Shown: positions 7,542 to 16,698, numbered from the stretch's first letter. The stretch: 64,000 nt of DNA from Streptosporangiaceae bacterium NEAU-GS5 (GCA_017592665.1 JAGFNW010000013.1:62001-126000); one strand, 5' to 3'. Numbers and translations are program-made. The notes: generated by a model from the letters alone, not told the origin.

Positions 7542-9854
7542 ATGGCCGAGTTGCGGTCGACCTTCGGGGAGGAGCTGCGCCGCCGGCGACGCAGGCAGGG
7601 CCTGTCGCTGAACGGCCTGGCGCGCGTCGCCTTCTACAGCAAGGGCCACCTCAGCAAGATCGAGAACGGCCTCGCCACACCGCAGCTGGAGCAGGCCTGG
7701 CAGCTCGACAGCATCCTGGAGGCCGGTGGCGAGCTGGCCCGGCTGCTGCCCGACACCCGCCGCCCCGCGCACGCGGCGCCACCGTCGGGGCTGCCCAACC
7801 GCGCGCGGCACTTCATCGGCCGCGAGCGCGAGTTCGTCACTCTCGTGGCCCGGCTCTCGGCGTTGCCGCTCCACCCGGGCGACGCCCTGGTCTGCGCGGT
7901 CGACGGCATGGCGGGCGTCGGCAAGACGGCCCTGGCGGTGACGGTGGCGCGGGCGCTCGCCCAGCGGTTCCCTGACGGATGCCTCTTCGTCGACCTGCAC
8001 GGATACACGGGGCACGTGCCGCCGCTGACCGCCGCCGAGGCGCTCGACCGGCTGCTGCGCCGTCTTGAGCTGCCCGTTCCCGCCGATCCCGAGGAACGGT
8101 CGGCGCGCTTTCGCGACTGCCTGGAGCGCCGCCGCGTGCTGCTCGTCCTCGACAACGCCGCTTCCAGCGAGCAGATCGAGCCGCTGATCCCCGCGACGGC
8201 CGAGTCGCGGCTGCTGATCACGAGCAGGGCCCGGCTCGGCGCGCTCGACGGCGCCTCCCACCTCACGCTGGGCCCGCTGTCGGCCGACGAGGGGGCCCGG
8301 TTCCTCCAGGCCGCGCTCGGCAGCCCCGACACCGAGCACGCTGAGCACGCCGAGGACGTCGGTCAGGCCGGACATGTCGGGCGCCTCGTGAATTTGTGCG
8401 CGGGTCTGCCGCTCGCGCTCGCGATCATGGCGGCGCGGTCGCGGGTCACGCCGATCGCGGAGCTCGCGGCGTCCGCCCGCGACGCCGAAGATCGATTAGC
8501 CGAGCTCGCCGACGGGGAGCGCAGCGTCCGCTCCGTGTTCGAGGCCTCCTACCGGGCCCTGCCGGACGACGCGGGCGAGACCCTCGCGCTGCTCGGCCTC
8601 TACCCCGGCGGCGACTGGACGGCGCACCAGGTCGCCGCGCTCGCCGGCCTCGACCTGCCGGCCGCGCGGCTGCGCCTGGAACGCCTGTCGGCCGCCCGGC
8701 TGATCGAGCGCAACGCCGGGCGGCGCTTCGAGTTCCACGATCTCATCGGCGACTTCGCCCGCCGCAAGGCCGCCGAAGAGCTGTCCGCCAATGACCGTGA
8801 CGCGGCCCGGCTCCGGCTGCTGGCCTGGTCGCTCGACATGGCGGCGCGCGCCGACGAGGCCGTCACGCCCGAGCGCTACCGGCCGCCCGTGGCGCCGACC
8901 GGGCGTCCCGCACCCTTCGCCATGTCGTCCGCCGGCGCGTCGGCGTGGTTCTCGGCCGAGCAGCGCAACCTCGTCGCGGCCTGCCGGATGGCCCTCGACA
9001 TGGGCGCCGACTCCGCGTGCTGGCGGCTGGCCGCGCTGCTCCGCGGGCACTTCTTCCTGTCCAAGCAGTGGGACGACTGGCTCGCGACCCACACCTGGGC
9101 GCTCGCCGCCGCACAGCGCGCCGCCGACCGCGACGCCGAGGCCATGACCCGCAACAACCTCGGCCTGGCGCTCATGGAGGTCGGCCGCCTCGAGGAGGCC
9201 GACGAGCAGTTCCGCGCCGTCATCGACGGCCTCGCCGACGCCGGTGGCGGCCACGCCCGTGCCAACGCCGTCGCGAACCACGCGTTCGTCCGGCACCGCC
9301 AGGGCGCCCACGAGGAGTCGCTCCGGCTCGATCAGGAGGCGCTCGCCTTCTACGAGGCGCACGGCAAGGCCCGCAACCGGGCCATCACGCTGCGGAGCAT
9401 CGGGCTGGCCGAAATCGAGCTCGGCCGCTACGAGGACGCCATCGGCCACATCACGGCCGCCCTCGAGGCGTTCTCCGCGCCCGGCGAAGCGGCGTCCTCC
9501 GCTGGCCTGCCCGCAGCCGACGCGCCGTCGGTCGATCGGGCCATGGCGGTCAACTGCCTCGGTGAGGCGATGTTGCGGGCCGGACGGCTGGAGGAGGCCG
9601 AGCGGTGGCTGGAGCGGGGCGTGGCGGCGGGCCGCGCCTGCGGCAGTGCGTACGAGCAGGCCCGGGCGCTGCGCGGCCTCGGTGAGGCGGCTCTGGCGGA
9701 GGGCCGGCGGACGGACGCGGCCGCGCGGTGGCAGGCCGCGCACGACCTGTTCGGGCAGCTCGGCGCACCCGAGGCGGAGGCGCTCGCGGACGTGATGAGG
9801 GCTCAGGGTTTCGCGAACACGCAACACGCAACCGTTTCGCGGGCCTTTCGGTAG
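7542..9854 (+). CDS. XRE-HTH / NB-ARC / TPR STAND-family protein
   Basis: 770 residues from the ATG at 7542, preceded by GGGAAGG. Residues 1-60 form an XRE-type helix-turn-helix (LRRRRRRQGLSLNGLARV, then GHLSKIENG). An NB-ARC ATPase follows: Walker A GMAGVGKTALAV near residue 122, Walker B RVLLVLDNA, the sensor LLITSR, and GLPLALAIMA. A winged-helix/ARC2 segment includes FEFHDLIGDFAR. Residues from about 530 to 760 are TPR repeats (NNLGLALMEVGRLEEADEQF and similar). The architecture matches STAND regulators and nucleotide-dependent switches of actinomycetes, where DNA binding is coupled to ligand sensing. It ends opposite the SEFIR gene with a shared terminator. Confidence 0.88.
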   Translation: MAELRSTFGEELRRRRRRQGLSLNGLARVAFYSKGHLSKIENGLATPQLEQAWQLDSILEAGGELARLLPDTRRPAHAAPPSGLPNRARHFIGREREFVTLVARLSALPLHPGDALVCAVDGMAGVGKTALAVTVARALAQRFPDGCLFVDLHGYTGHVPPLTAAEALDRLLRRLELPVPADPEERSARFRDCLERRRVLLVLDNAASSEQIEPLIPATAESRLLITSRARLGALDGASHLTLGPLSADEGARFLQAALGSPDTEHAEHAEDVGQAGHVGRLVNLCAGLPLALAIMAARSRVTPIAELAASARDAEDRLAELADGERSVRSVFEASYRALPDDAGETLALLGLYPGGDWTAHQVAALAGLDLPAARLRLERLSAARLIERNAGRRFEFHDLIGDFARRKAAEELSANDRDAARLRLLAWSLDMAARADEAVTPERYRPPVAPTGRPAPFAMSSAGASAWFSAEQRNLVAACRMALDMGADSACWRLAALLRGHFFLSKQWDDWLATHTWALAAAQRAADRDAEAMTRNNLGLALMEVGRLEEADEQFRAVIDGLADAGGGHARANAVANHAFVRHRQGAHEESLRLDQEALAFYEAHGKARNRAITLRSIGLAEIELGRYEDAIGHITAALEAFSAPGEAASSAGLPAADAPSVDRAMAVNCLGEAMLRAGRLEEAERWLERGVAAGRACGSAYEQARALRGLGEAALAEGRRTDAAARWQAAHDLFGQLGAPEAEALADVMRAQGFANTQHATVSRAFR

Positions 9855-9966
9855 CGATCAGGGTTGTACTGAAGCTGACCGAATCCTGTGGACGGCCAGC
9901 AGGTGTAGGTGGGGAGGTACGGCACGGAGCAGCCGTGCGATACCCATGGCGGCCGTTCCAGGCGCC

Positions 9967-9995
9967 GGGCCCGCGTCCCCGAGGGGCGCGGGCCC
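9967..9995. terminator. Bidirectional terminator hairpin
   Basis: GGGCCCGCG-T-CCCC, a two-base loop, then GGGG-CGCGGGCCC: nine plus four base pairs with a single bulged T. It lies between the convergent XRE/NB-ARC/TPR (ending 9854) and SEFIR (ending 10036) genes. No strong U-tract follows on either side. Confidence 0.7.
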
Positions 9996-10035
9996 AGGCG
10001 GCGAACCCCCTCAGAGGCCTCCCGCAGGGCGACCG

Positions 10036-10587
10036 TCAGCGGGCTCTCAACGGGGCATGGCAGGGCGGCCGGAGGCTGGGCCGGCCGAACAGGATGCGTA
10101 ACAGGTCGTCGGCGCCCGCCGGGGTGAGGGACGTGACCATGAAGTGATCGGCCGTGCGAGGCTGGAGGAACAGCGGGATCTCGGTGACCGCGTGGCCCGG
10201 CAGCACCACCGGGAGCACGCGCCGCGTCCACGTCTCCGGGTCGGCGTGGTAGAGCTCGCGCAGCAGCCGCATCTCCGAGCGCAGGCCCAGATTGGCGTCC
10301 GTCGCGCGTGCGCCGTCGCCGACCGCGCGGCACTGCTCGGAGGCGACGACGATGACGAAGTCCGCGTCGAGGATCTGCCGCGTCGCCCACAGCTGCCAGT
10401 CGCGCCGCGCCTCGAGGTGCCAGCGGTCCAGCCGGACATCCACCCCGCCCGAGGCCAGGAACTCGCAGAAGGCCAGCACGTCGGCCCTGTGGTCCTCCGA
10501 CTCGTGCGCGTACGAGACGAAGGCCCTGGGCCGCGCATGATCGGATTCCGGGTGGCCGTTGCCGGAAATGATGTGATCGTGGCTCAT
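10036..10587 (-). CDS. SEFIR-domain (TIR-like) protein
   Basis: 183 residues from the ATG at 10587, with GAGGAG eight bases upstream. Residues 20-165 match the SEFIR fold, a TIR relative: PRAFVSYAHESEDHRADVL, then DVRLDRWHLEARRDW and DADFVIVVASEQC. Bacterial SEFIR domains are thought to mediate protein-protein assembly or act as effectors in conflict and signalling systems. The gene is divergent from a large NB-ARC/WD40 protein (98 bp apart) and convergent with an XRE/NB-ARC/TPR protein, which suggests that it is an effector or adaptor for one of these STAND switches. No membrane segment is present. The C-terminus past LFGRPSLRP is short and basic. Confidence 0.8.
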   Translation of the reverse strand: MSHDHIISGNGHPESDHARPRAFVSYAHESEDHRADVLAFCEFLASGGVDVRLDRWHLEARRDWQLWATRQILDADFVIVVASEQCRAVGDGARATDANLGLRSEMRLLRELYHADPETWTRRVLPVVLPGHAVTEIPLFLQPRTADHFMVTSLTPAGADDLLRILFGRPSLRPPCHAPLRAR

Positions 10588-10656
10588 GTTCGCGCTCCTC
10601 GCGGGTACGGCGGTGCGCCACCAGTCCGCCATACGCCGGAGGTGTCCGGCAGCACG

Positions 10657-10676
10657 GCCGTACAGACGCCGTACAG
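10657..10676. promoter_or_regulatory. Tandem GCCGTACAG direct repeats in SEFIR / NB-ARC-WD40 intergenic region
   Basis: Two copies of GCCGTACAG (10657-10665 and 10668-10676), 11 bp apart and so on the same DNA face. They lie just upstream of the GTG of the NB-ARC/WD40 gene. A facing GTACGGCG occurs nearer the SEFIR start. This is a candidate binding site for the helix-turn-helix domain of either STAND protein. Confidence 0.35.
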
Positions 10677-10685
10677 CGGGCCGCC

Positions 10686-13600
10686 GTGACCCGGCAGAGC
10701 GGCGCGGGGCCGGCGACGAGCACGGGGACGCCCGTGAACGGATTCGATCCCGACGAGGTCCACGCGCGCGGGCAACTGCGCGCCGCGCTGGCCGAGGTGA
10801 GGCGGCGATCGGGCCGTTCCCTGAACGAGATCGTGGAACGGTCGGCCGGGCTGGCCCGGCGCGCCATCGCGGGCACCGGGCTCGTGCCCGTCCAGCTGAC
10901 CAGGTCGAACGTCAGCGGGTTCACCGGCGGCAACCGGCCGCAGCTGCCCAGCGCGTCGGTGCTGGTCACGTTCCTGATCTGCTGCGACGTCCAGCCGGCC
11001 ACGCTGCCGTCGTGGCTCGCCGCGCTCCGCCGCGCGCAGGCGGTGCGCCGCCCCGAGCGGGCCAGGCCATACCTGCCGCGCCTCCCCGACCACTTCGTGC
11101 CGCGCCCGGCCGAGTGGCGCCGGGTGATCGCCGTGCTCGAGGCGCTGGCGGCGCGGGGCCGGGGCGCGACCGCGGCGCTGTACGGCACCGGCGGCTTCGG
11201 CAAGACCACGCTGGCGCTGGACGTGTGCCGGGCCGACCGGATCCGGGAGCTGTTCCCCGACGGGGTGGTGTGGCTGGAGGCCGGGCAGAATCCGGTCCTT
11301 ACCACATTGCTGGCCGACGCGGCCGCGCGCGTCACGGGCCGGGCGCCGGCCCGTTACGGATCGGTGGACGCGGCCGCGGCCGGGCTGGGCGAGGCGCTGG
11401 AGGGCCGCCAGGTCCTGCTCGTGCTGGACAACGTGTGGAGCCCGGCCGACCTGGAGCCGTTCCTCCGCGGCGGATCGGGATGCGTGCGCCTGGTCACCTG
11501 CCGCCGCGTGGACGTGCTGCCGCGGGACGCGAGCGTCGTCTCCGTGGAGCGGATGAGCCCGGCGCAGGCCCTCGCGCTGCTGGCCAAGGACGTGCCGGGC
11601 GCCTCGGACGCCCTGCTCTACCCGCTCTACGAGCGCAGCCATCGCTGGCCCGTGGTCCTCGGCATACTCAACGGGGTGCTGCGCGCCCGATCGGGCCGCG
11701 CCGACGGCATGCCGCTCGCCACCGTGGTCTCCGAGCTGGCCCGGCGGCTCGACGAGCGGGGCATCACCGGGGCCGACGACCTCGCCGGGGTGCGGCAGCG
11801 CACGGTCCGCGAGGTTCTGGAGATCGGGGTGCAGGACCTGGCCGCCGACCCGCGCGGTGACGTCCTCCGGGAGCGGTTCCTGAGCCTCGGCGCGTTCCCG
11901 CCCGATCAGCCCATCGGGTTCGACGCGCTCGGCGAGCTGTGGCCCGGCGACGACCTCGACGTCCGTGCCGCCTGCGACCGCCTGGCCGACCGCTCCCTGC
12001 TCGGCAGCGTCGAACGCGACGGCGTCCGCCTGCACGACGTGATCCGTGAGCACGTCGTGGCCGCCTACCGGCGGCCCATCGAGGAGTGGGCGGAGCGGTT
12101 GCTGGCCGTCTCGCACGCGCACTGCCCGGACGGCCGCTGGGACCTTCTCCCCGACGAGCACGCGGGCGACCTCGACCGGCTGGCCCATCTGCTGGTCTTC
12201 ACCGGCGGCGCGGCGCGGCTGCGGGCGCTGCTGCTGGATCTCCGATTCATGGTGCGGAGGATCCGGCAGGGCGGGATCGCCGGCCTGGCGGCCGATCTGG
12301 CCGTGTGGCGCCATGCCGGCCGGCCCGACCCCGTCATGGACGCGCTCATGCGCCTGGTCGACCTCGAAGGCCATCTCGCCATGCGCGTCGGCGGCGACGC
12401 CGGGGTCGCCGCGACCTTGTGGGCGCGCCTTTCGGGGGACCCGGCGGTGCGCGCCGCGGTCACCAACGCGGCCGAGGCACTGGCGGACGCCCTGGTCGCC
12501 GCCGGGCCGATGCCGGACCGGCCGGACGGCCGCCTCGTCCGCGTGCTCAGCGGCCACCGCGACCGGGTCGTCGCGCTGAGCTGGCAGCCCGACGGAGCCA
12601 GGCTCGCCACCGGCTGCGCCGGCGGCACGGTGCGCATCTGGGACGAGGCGGGCGGGGCGCTTCGGACGATCGCCTTCGAGGCCCCGATCACCGCGCTCGC
12701 CTGGAGCCCCGACCAGGTCCATCTGGCCGTGCTGGTGGGCGGCGCGTCCGTGTGGCTCGTGGAGCCCATCTTCGGTGACGTCACGGCGCGCTACGCGGCC
12801 GAGACCGATCTGACGTGCCTGGCGTGGACGCCGTACGCGCTGGCCATCGGCCGCGCCGACGGCCGGGTCACGCTGTGGGACGGTGAAACCGCAACCGTTT
12901 CCAGTGATTTCGGCGGGCCGGCCGTGCGGGCCGTGCAGTGGGCGGACGGCGCCGGGCTCGTCGTGGCGCATGGGGACGGCACGGCCGTGCTCGCCGTACG
13001 TCCAGCAAGCGCGCAGGCCGTCGTGGCGGGCGTGGAGAGCGGGTTGGCACTGGTCGACCTCGGCCAGGCCCCGCCCGCGTTCATCGCCGGCAGCGGGCCG
13101 ATCGGCCAGGTCACCACGGCCGGATGGAGCCACGACGGCGCCTGGCTCGCGGCCGGGCTGAGAGGTGGCTCGGTCGCCCTCTGGTCCGTGTCGGAAGGGT
13201 TCAGCGCCGGGCCGCGCCTGGACTACAACGGGCAGCGGGTCGCGGCACTGGCCTGGCGTCCGCTGCGCCCGCAGCTCGCGGTGGCCGCGCGGGCCGACGC
13301 CCGCGTCTTCGACCTCGGCCAGGGCCCCGGCCAGGTGACCCGTTTCGGCGTGACCCGCCTTCGCGCCCATCCGGCGCGGCCCCTCTTCACGGCCGGTGGG
13401 ACGGACGGCCGCCTGATCCTGCTGGCCGCCGACCGGCCCGGCACGCCGGTCATGCTCGACGCCCACGAGGAGGGGGTGCGGGCCATGGCGTACGCGCCCG
13501 GCGGCGAACGCCTGCTCACCGCGGCGTGGCACGGCCCCCTGCTGCTGTGGCCGGTCGCCGGCCTGGATGAAGCGGCTCCGCGCCCGGTGCCCGTGCCGTC

Positions 13601-14234
13601 GCCGGTCGCCTTTCCCAGCGCGGTCGCCTGGTCGCCCGACGGCGCGCTGGTCGCGATCGGCGGCGACCGGGAGATCGCCGTCGTCGACGCCGCGTCGTTC
13701 GGCGTCGTCCGGCGCTTCGCGGTTTCCGGGCTGGTCAACGACCTGGATTTCGATTCGGCCGGCCACCGGCTCGCGGTGGCCGCCACCGGGCCGGGCGTGG
13801 CCGTCCACTCGGTCGGCGGCGAGGTCACCCGGCGGCTGAAGGCTCATCCCAGCGGCGTGAGCGCGATCCGCTGGATGGACGGCGACCGCCTCGTGTCGGC
13901 CGGATACGACGGCAGGGTGATCGCCTGGTCGGCCGAGGAGGGTTCGCCGGTCGGCGTCTTCGGCGGCGGCAGCGCCATCCGGGACGTCGCCGCCGGAACG
14001 CACTGGATCGCCACCGTCACCTCCTCGGGCCTGCTGACCCTGTGCTCGGCGGAGCCGGGCGGGCCGTCGTGCGCGGTCGCCCTCGACACGGCGCTCAGCG
14101 GCTGCGCCGCGACGGCCGACGGCGGCCTGCTGGCCGCCGCCGGCTCGGCGGGAATCGCGCTGTTCGCCCTTCCCGCGTGGGTCAGACGGTCTTCTGATAC
14201 GTACGGAACGTCCGGATCGACAGGCCGACCATGA
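10686..14234 (+). CDS. HTH / NB-ARC / WD40-repeat STAND protein
   Basis: Up to 1,182 residues; the GTG at 10686 is weakly supported and a GTG at 10734 with GGGGACG upstream is an alternative. The N-terminal ~100 residues look like a diverged helix-turn-helix (LRAALAEVRRRSGRSLNEIV). The NB-ARC module shows Walker A GTGGFGKTTLAL at about residue 167, Walker B VLLVLDNVW, the sensor LVTCRR, and LHDVIREHVV in the MHD position. From residue 622 onward there are about a dozen WD40 blades (VVALSWQPDGARLATGCAGG with VRIWD; AWSPDGALVAIGGDREIAV). Such proteins are nucleotide-gated switches whose propeller senses a ligand. The end overlaps the convergent permease gene by 53 bp. SEFIR is the likely partner. 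Confidence 0.87.
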   Translation: MTRQSGAGPATSTGTPVNGFDPDEVHARGQLRAALAEVRRRSGRSLNEIVERSAGLARRAIAGTGLVPVQLTRSNVSGFTGGNRPQLPSASVLVTFLICCDVQPATLPSWLAALRRAQAVRRPERARPYLPRLPDHFVPRPAEWRRVIAVLEALAARGRGATAALYGTGGFGKTTLALDVCRADRIRELFPDGVVWLEAGQNPVLTTLLADAAARVTGRAPARYGSVDAAAAGLGEALEGRQVLLVLDNVWSPADLEPFLRGGSGCVRLVTCRRVDVLPRDASVVSVERMSPAQALALLAKDVPGASDALLYPLYERSHRWPVVLGILNGVLRARSGRADGMPLATVVSELARRLDERGITGADDLAGVRQRTVREVLEIGVQDLAADPRGDVLRERFLSLGAFPPDQPIGFDALGELWPGDDLDVRAACDRLADRSLLGSVERDGVRLHDVIREHVVAAYRRPIEEWAERLLAVSHAHCPDGRWDLLPDEHAGDLDRLAHLLVFTGGAARLRALLLDLRFMVRRIRQGGIAGLAADLAVWRHAGRPDPVMDALMRLVDLEGHLAMRVGGDAGVAATLWARLSGDPAVRAAVTNAAEALADALVAAGPMPDRPDGRLVRVLSGHRDRVVALSWQPDGARLATGCAGGTVRIWDEAGGALRTIAFEAPITALAWSPDQVHLAVLVGGASVWLVEPIFGDVTARYAAETDLTCLAWTPYALAIGRADGRVTLWDGETATVSSDFGGPAVRAVQWADGAGLVVAHGDGTAVLAVRPASAQAVVAGVESGLALVDLGQAPPAFIAGSGPIGQVTTAGWSHDGAWLAAGLRGGSVALWSVSEGFSAGPRLDYNGQRVAALAWRPLRPQLAVAARADARVFDLGQGPGQVTRFGVTRLRAHPARPLFTAGGTDGRLILLAADRPGTPVMLDAHEEGVRAMAYAPGGERLLTAAWHGPLLLWPVAGLDEAAPRPVPVPSPVAFPSAVAWSPDGALVAIGGDREIAVVDAASFGVVRRFAVSGLVNDLDFDSAGHRLAVAATGPGVAVHSVGGEVTRRLKAHPSGVSAIRWMDGDRLVSAGYDGRVIAWSAEEGSPVGVFGGGSAIRDVAAGTHWIATVTSSGLLTLCSAEPGGPSCAVALDTALSGCAATADGGLLAAAGSAGIALFALPAWVRRSSDTYGTSGSTGRP

Positions 14235-14958
14235 CGACGGCGAGGGCCAGCAGCCACGCCCCGTGGATCACGACGATGCCCCAGTCGGGCGAGGCCGACA
14301 GGGCGGCCCGGGCCGTGTCGAGCGCCCAGTTGAGCGGATTGGCCGCGGCCACGTGCCGCATCCACTCCGGCATCAGCGCCGGCGCCATGAACGCCGACGA
14401 CAGGAACGTCAGCGGCAACAGCAGGAACACACTGAGCCCGATGATCGTCTCGCGCTGCCTGATCAGCATCCCGAACGTGTTGGACATGGCCGCGAACACC
14501 GCGCCCAGCAGGACCGAGGCCACGACCAGCACCGCGACGCCGCCGATCCCGCCGGAGAATTCGGCACCGGCCGCCCAGGCCAGCAGCACGATCAGCAGCG
14601 ACTGCACGGCCGTGGAGACCGCCTGCTCGACCAGGTTGGCGTTCATGATCGCGCTACGCCGCACGGGGGTGACCAGGAAACGGTTGAGCGTGCCGCGGTC
14701 GATCTCCTCGATCGCGCCCATCCCCGCCCACATGCTGGACGAGACGGCGCTCATCACCACCACGCCCGGGACGAGATAGTCCAGATAGGACCCGCTGCCG
14801 AAGCCGGGCAGCTGGACGACCTTCTTGAACAGGTTGCCGAACAGGAACAGCCAGATGGCGGGCTGGACGAGGGTGATCACCAGAAGGGCCGGCTGGCGGA
14901 TCCACGCCTTGAGCCGGCGCGCCGTCATCCACCACGTGTCGGTCATCAGAGCGGTCAT
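14182..14958 (-). CDS. ABC-2 type transporter permease (DrrB-like)
   Basis: 258 residues with six hydrophobic segments. The N-terminal DTWWMTARRLKAWIRQPALL and internal GMGAIEEIDRGTLNRFLVTP are typical of daunorubicin-resistance-type (DrrB) exporter permeases. It starts one base after the stop of the ATPase gene, with GGAGG in front, so the two are translationally linked. It would form the membrane channel of a drug or lipid exporter. The 3' end overlaps the convergent NB-ARC/WD40 gene. Confidence 0.9.
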   Translation of the reverse strand: MTALMTDTWWMTARRLKAWIRQPALLVITLVQPAIWLFLFGNLFKKVVQLPGFGSGSYLDYLVPGVVVMSAVSSSMWAGMGAIEEIDRGTLNRFLVTPVRRSAIMNANLVEQAVSTAVQSLLIVLLAWAAGAEFSGGIGGVAVLVVASVLLGAVFAAMSNTFGMLIRQRETIIGLSVFLLLPLTFLSSAFMAPALMPEWMRHVAAANPLNWALDTARAALSASPDWGIVVIHGAWLLALAVVMVGLSIRTFRTYQKTV

Positions 14959-14959
14959 G

Positions 14960-15901
14960 TCAGGCCTCCGCGAATCGACGGCCGGCGTGCTTGAGGTAGA
15001 CGTCGTCGAGCGACGGGCGGGCCACGGTGACCGAGGCCACGGCGATCCCCGCGTGGTCGAGCGCGGCCAGCGCGGCGGGAACGGCCGCCGCGCCGTCGTC
15101 GGCGCGGGCGCTCAGCCGCCGCCCGTCGACCTGCACCTCGCGCACGCCCGGCACGGTCGACAGCGCTTCGCTCGCGCCCGCCGTCTCCTCCTTCAGCTCG
15201 ATGTGCACGGCGTCGCCGCGGAGCTCGCCTTTGAGCCGCCCGGGCGCGCCCTCGGCCACGATCCGCCCGGCGTCCACGATCGCCACCCGGCCCGCGAGCC
15301 GGTCGGCCTCGTCCAGATAGTGGGTGGTGAGCAGGATCGCCATCTCCTCGTCGCCCGCCAGGCGGGAGATCTCCTCCCACATCGCGGCCCGTGCCTCCGG
15401 GTCGAGGCCGGTGGTCGGCTCGTCGAGGAACAGCACCTTCGGCCGGTGCACCAGCCCGAGCGCCACGTCGAGGCGGCGCTGCTGGCCGCCCGAATAGGTC
15501 TTGACCTGGCGGCCGGCCACCTCGCCAAGGTCGAACCGGTCGAGGAGCCGCGCCGTGCGCTCCTTCAGGGCGGCGCCGGCCAGGCCGTACAGGTGGCCTT
15601 GGAGGAGGAGGTTGTCGCGGCCCGTGGCGGCCGGGTCGGCGCCGGAGCGCTGGGAGACGACGCCGATCACGCGGCGCACGGCGTCCGGGCGGCGCAGGAC
15701 GTCGTGCCCGGCGACCCGCGCTGAGCCGGAGTCGGGCCGGGTCAGGGTGGTCAGGATCTTGACCGTGGTCGTCTTCCCGGCGCCGTTAGGGCCGAGCAGG
15801 CCGAGCACCTCGCCCTGGCCGACCGTGAGGCCGAGCCCGTCGAGGGCCTTGGTGCCCGGTGGATAGGTCTTGGCGAGGTCATGCGCCTCAACTGCGTGCA
15901 T
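14960..15901 (-). CDS. ABC transporter ATP-binding protein (DrrA-like)
   Basis: 313 residues from the ATG at 15901 with GGAGA upstream. Walker A is GPNGAGKTTTVK, the signature is TYSGGQQRRLDVAL, and Walker B is VLFLDEPTTGLDPEAR, followed by the H-loop LLTTHYLDEAD. The C-terminal extension of about 80 residues resembles the DrrA regulatory domain. Together with the DrrB-like permease it forms an exporter. The PadR gene just upstream on the same strand suggests control by an exported or cytotoxic aromatic ligand. Confidence 0.92.
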   Translation of the reverse strand: MHAVEAHDLAKTYPPGTKALDGLGLTVGQGEVLGLLGPNGAGKTTTVKILTTLTRPDSGSARVAGHDVLRRPDAVRRVIGVVSQRSGADPAATGRDNLLLQGHLYGLAGAALKERTARLLDRFDLGEVAGRQVKTYSGGQQRRLDVALGLVHRPKVLFLDEPTTGLDPEARAAMWEEISRLAGDEEMAILLTTHYLDEADRLAGRVAIVDAGRIVAEGAPGRLKGELRGDAVHIELKEETAGASEALSTVPGVREVQVDGRRLSARADDGAAAVPAALAALDHAGIAVASVTVARPSLDDVYLKHAGRRFAEA

Positions 15902-16059
15902 AGGACGGGTCTCCTTGCCGATTCGGATCGGGTGTGGTCCGAGGAGCCCGGATATCCTGACGAGTGCCACCTTGCGCCGGACATCCGTTCCCGCGGACCG
16001 GTTCGAGGGTCGCGGCCCCGGTCTGGTGTTCCCGCACCTCGCCGGGGCCGCATTTCGTG

Positions 16060-16683
16060 TTACTCGGGTGGTTGCGACCAGTCGGGCGGCAGCTGCCCGG
16101 TGGCGTAATACTCGCGCCAGGCCTCGGCGCCGGTCAGCGTGCCGTCGCGCAGCTCGCCGAGGAGCGAGCGGATCCAGTCGGCCTCGGCCTGCCGCATGGC
16201 GACGTCGTATTCGGCCTCGATGAGGAAGACTCGCGGCATGTCGAGTGCCGCGAGCCCGGCCCGCTCGGCGGCCACCCGCTCGTCGAGCAGCCGCAGCCGC
16301 TCGTTGAGCAGCCGCGTCGCCTCATCGGGATGGAGCACGCCGAGCACCGAGAGGGCGGCCTTGAACCGGGGAAACTCCGGCTCCGGCCGGCCGACCAGAT
16401 CGCGGACCCAGTCTTCGGCCTCGGCCCGGCCCTCGGCGGTGAGGGCGTAGACCGTGCGCTCGGGGCGGCGCCCCTCGCGGGAGCTGCCCACCGCCTTGAT
16501 GAACCCGTGCTTTTCGAGGTTGCCGACGACCGTGTAGAGCGAGCCCCACTTGAACTTCATGTCGTTGTCCTTGCCCCACTCGCGGAGCAGACCGGCCACC
16601 TCATACGGATGCATGGGCCTGGTCCGGAGGGCCGCGAGCACGGCGAGCCCGAGCAGGTTGCTCACCTTCCGCCTACTGGTCAT
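16060..16683 (-). CDS. PadR-family transcriptional regulator
   Basis: 207 residues. The PadR winged helix occupies about residues 8-90: LGLAVLAALRTRPMHPYEVA, then FKWGSLYTVVGNLEKHGFI and RRPERTVYALTAEGRAEAE. A C-terminal helical dimerisation domain follows. PadR proteins usually repress adjacent efflux genes and their own promoter. An AGGAGGCGCCGGCG stretch precedes the start, and a promoter with a 16-bp perfect palindrome lies immediately upstream. The DrrAB-like operon begins 158 bp downstream and is the likely target. Confidence 0.9.
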   Translation of the reverse strand: MTSRRKVSNLLGLAVLAALRTRPMHPYEVAGLLREWGKDNDMKFKWGSLYTVVGNLEKHGFIKAVGSSREGRRPERTVYALTAEGRAEAEDWVRDLVGRPEPEFPRFKAALSVLGVLHPDEATRLLNERLRLLDERVAAERAGLAALDMPRVFLIEAEYDVAMRQAEADWIRSLLGELRDGTLTGAEAWREYYATGQLPPDWSQPPE

Positions 16684-16698
16684 CGCCGGCGCCTCCTT

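Noticed and set aside
9825-9840. GCAACCGTTT motif shared with 12888 and 37868 as a regulon site
   Set aside because: Two of the three copies are inside coding sequence and lack symmetric flanks; chance recurrence is likely.
10584-14003. 1,139-residue antisense ORF opposite the NB-ARC/WD40 gene
   Set aside because: It is Arg/Gly/Ala/Pro-rich with no domain pattern, has no ribosome site, and mirrors a gene with clear Walker and WD40 motifs.
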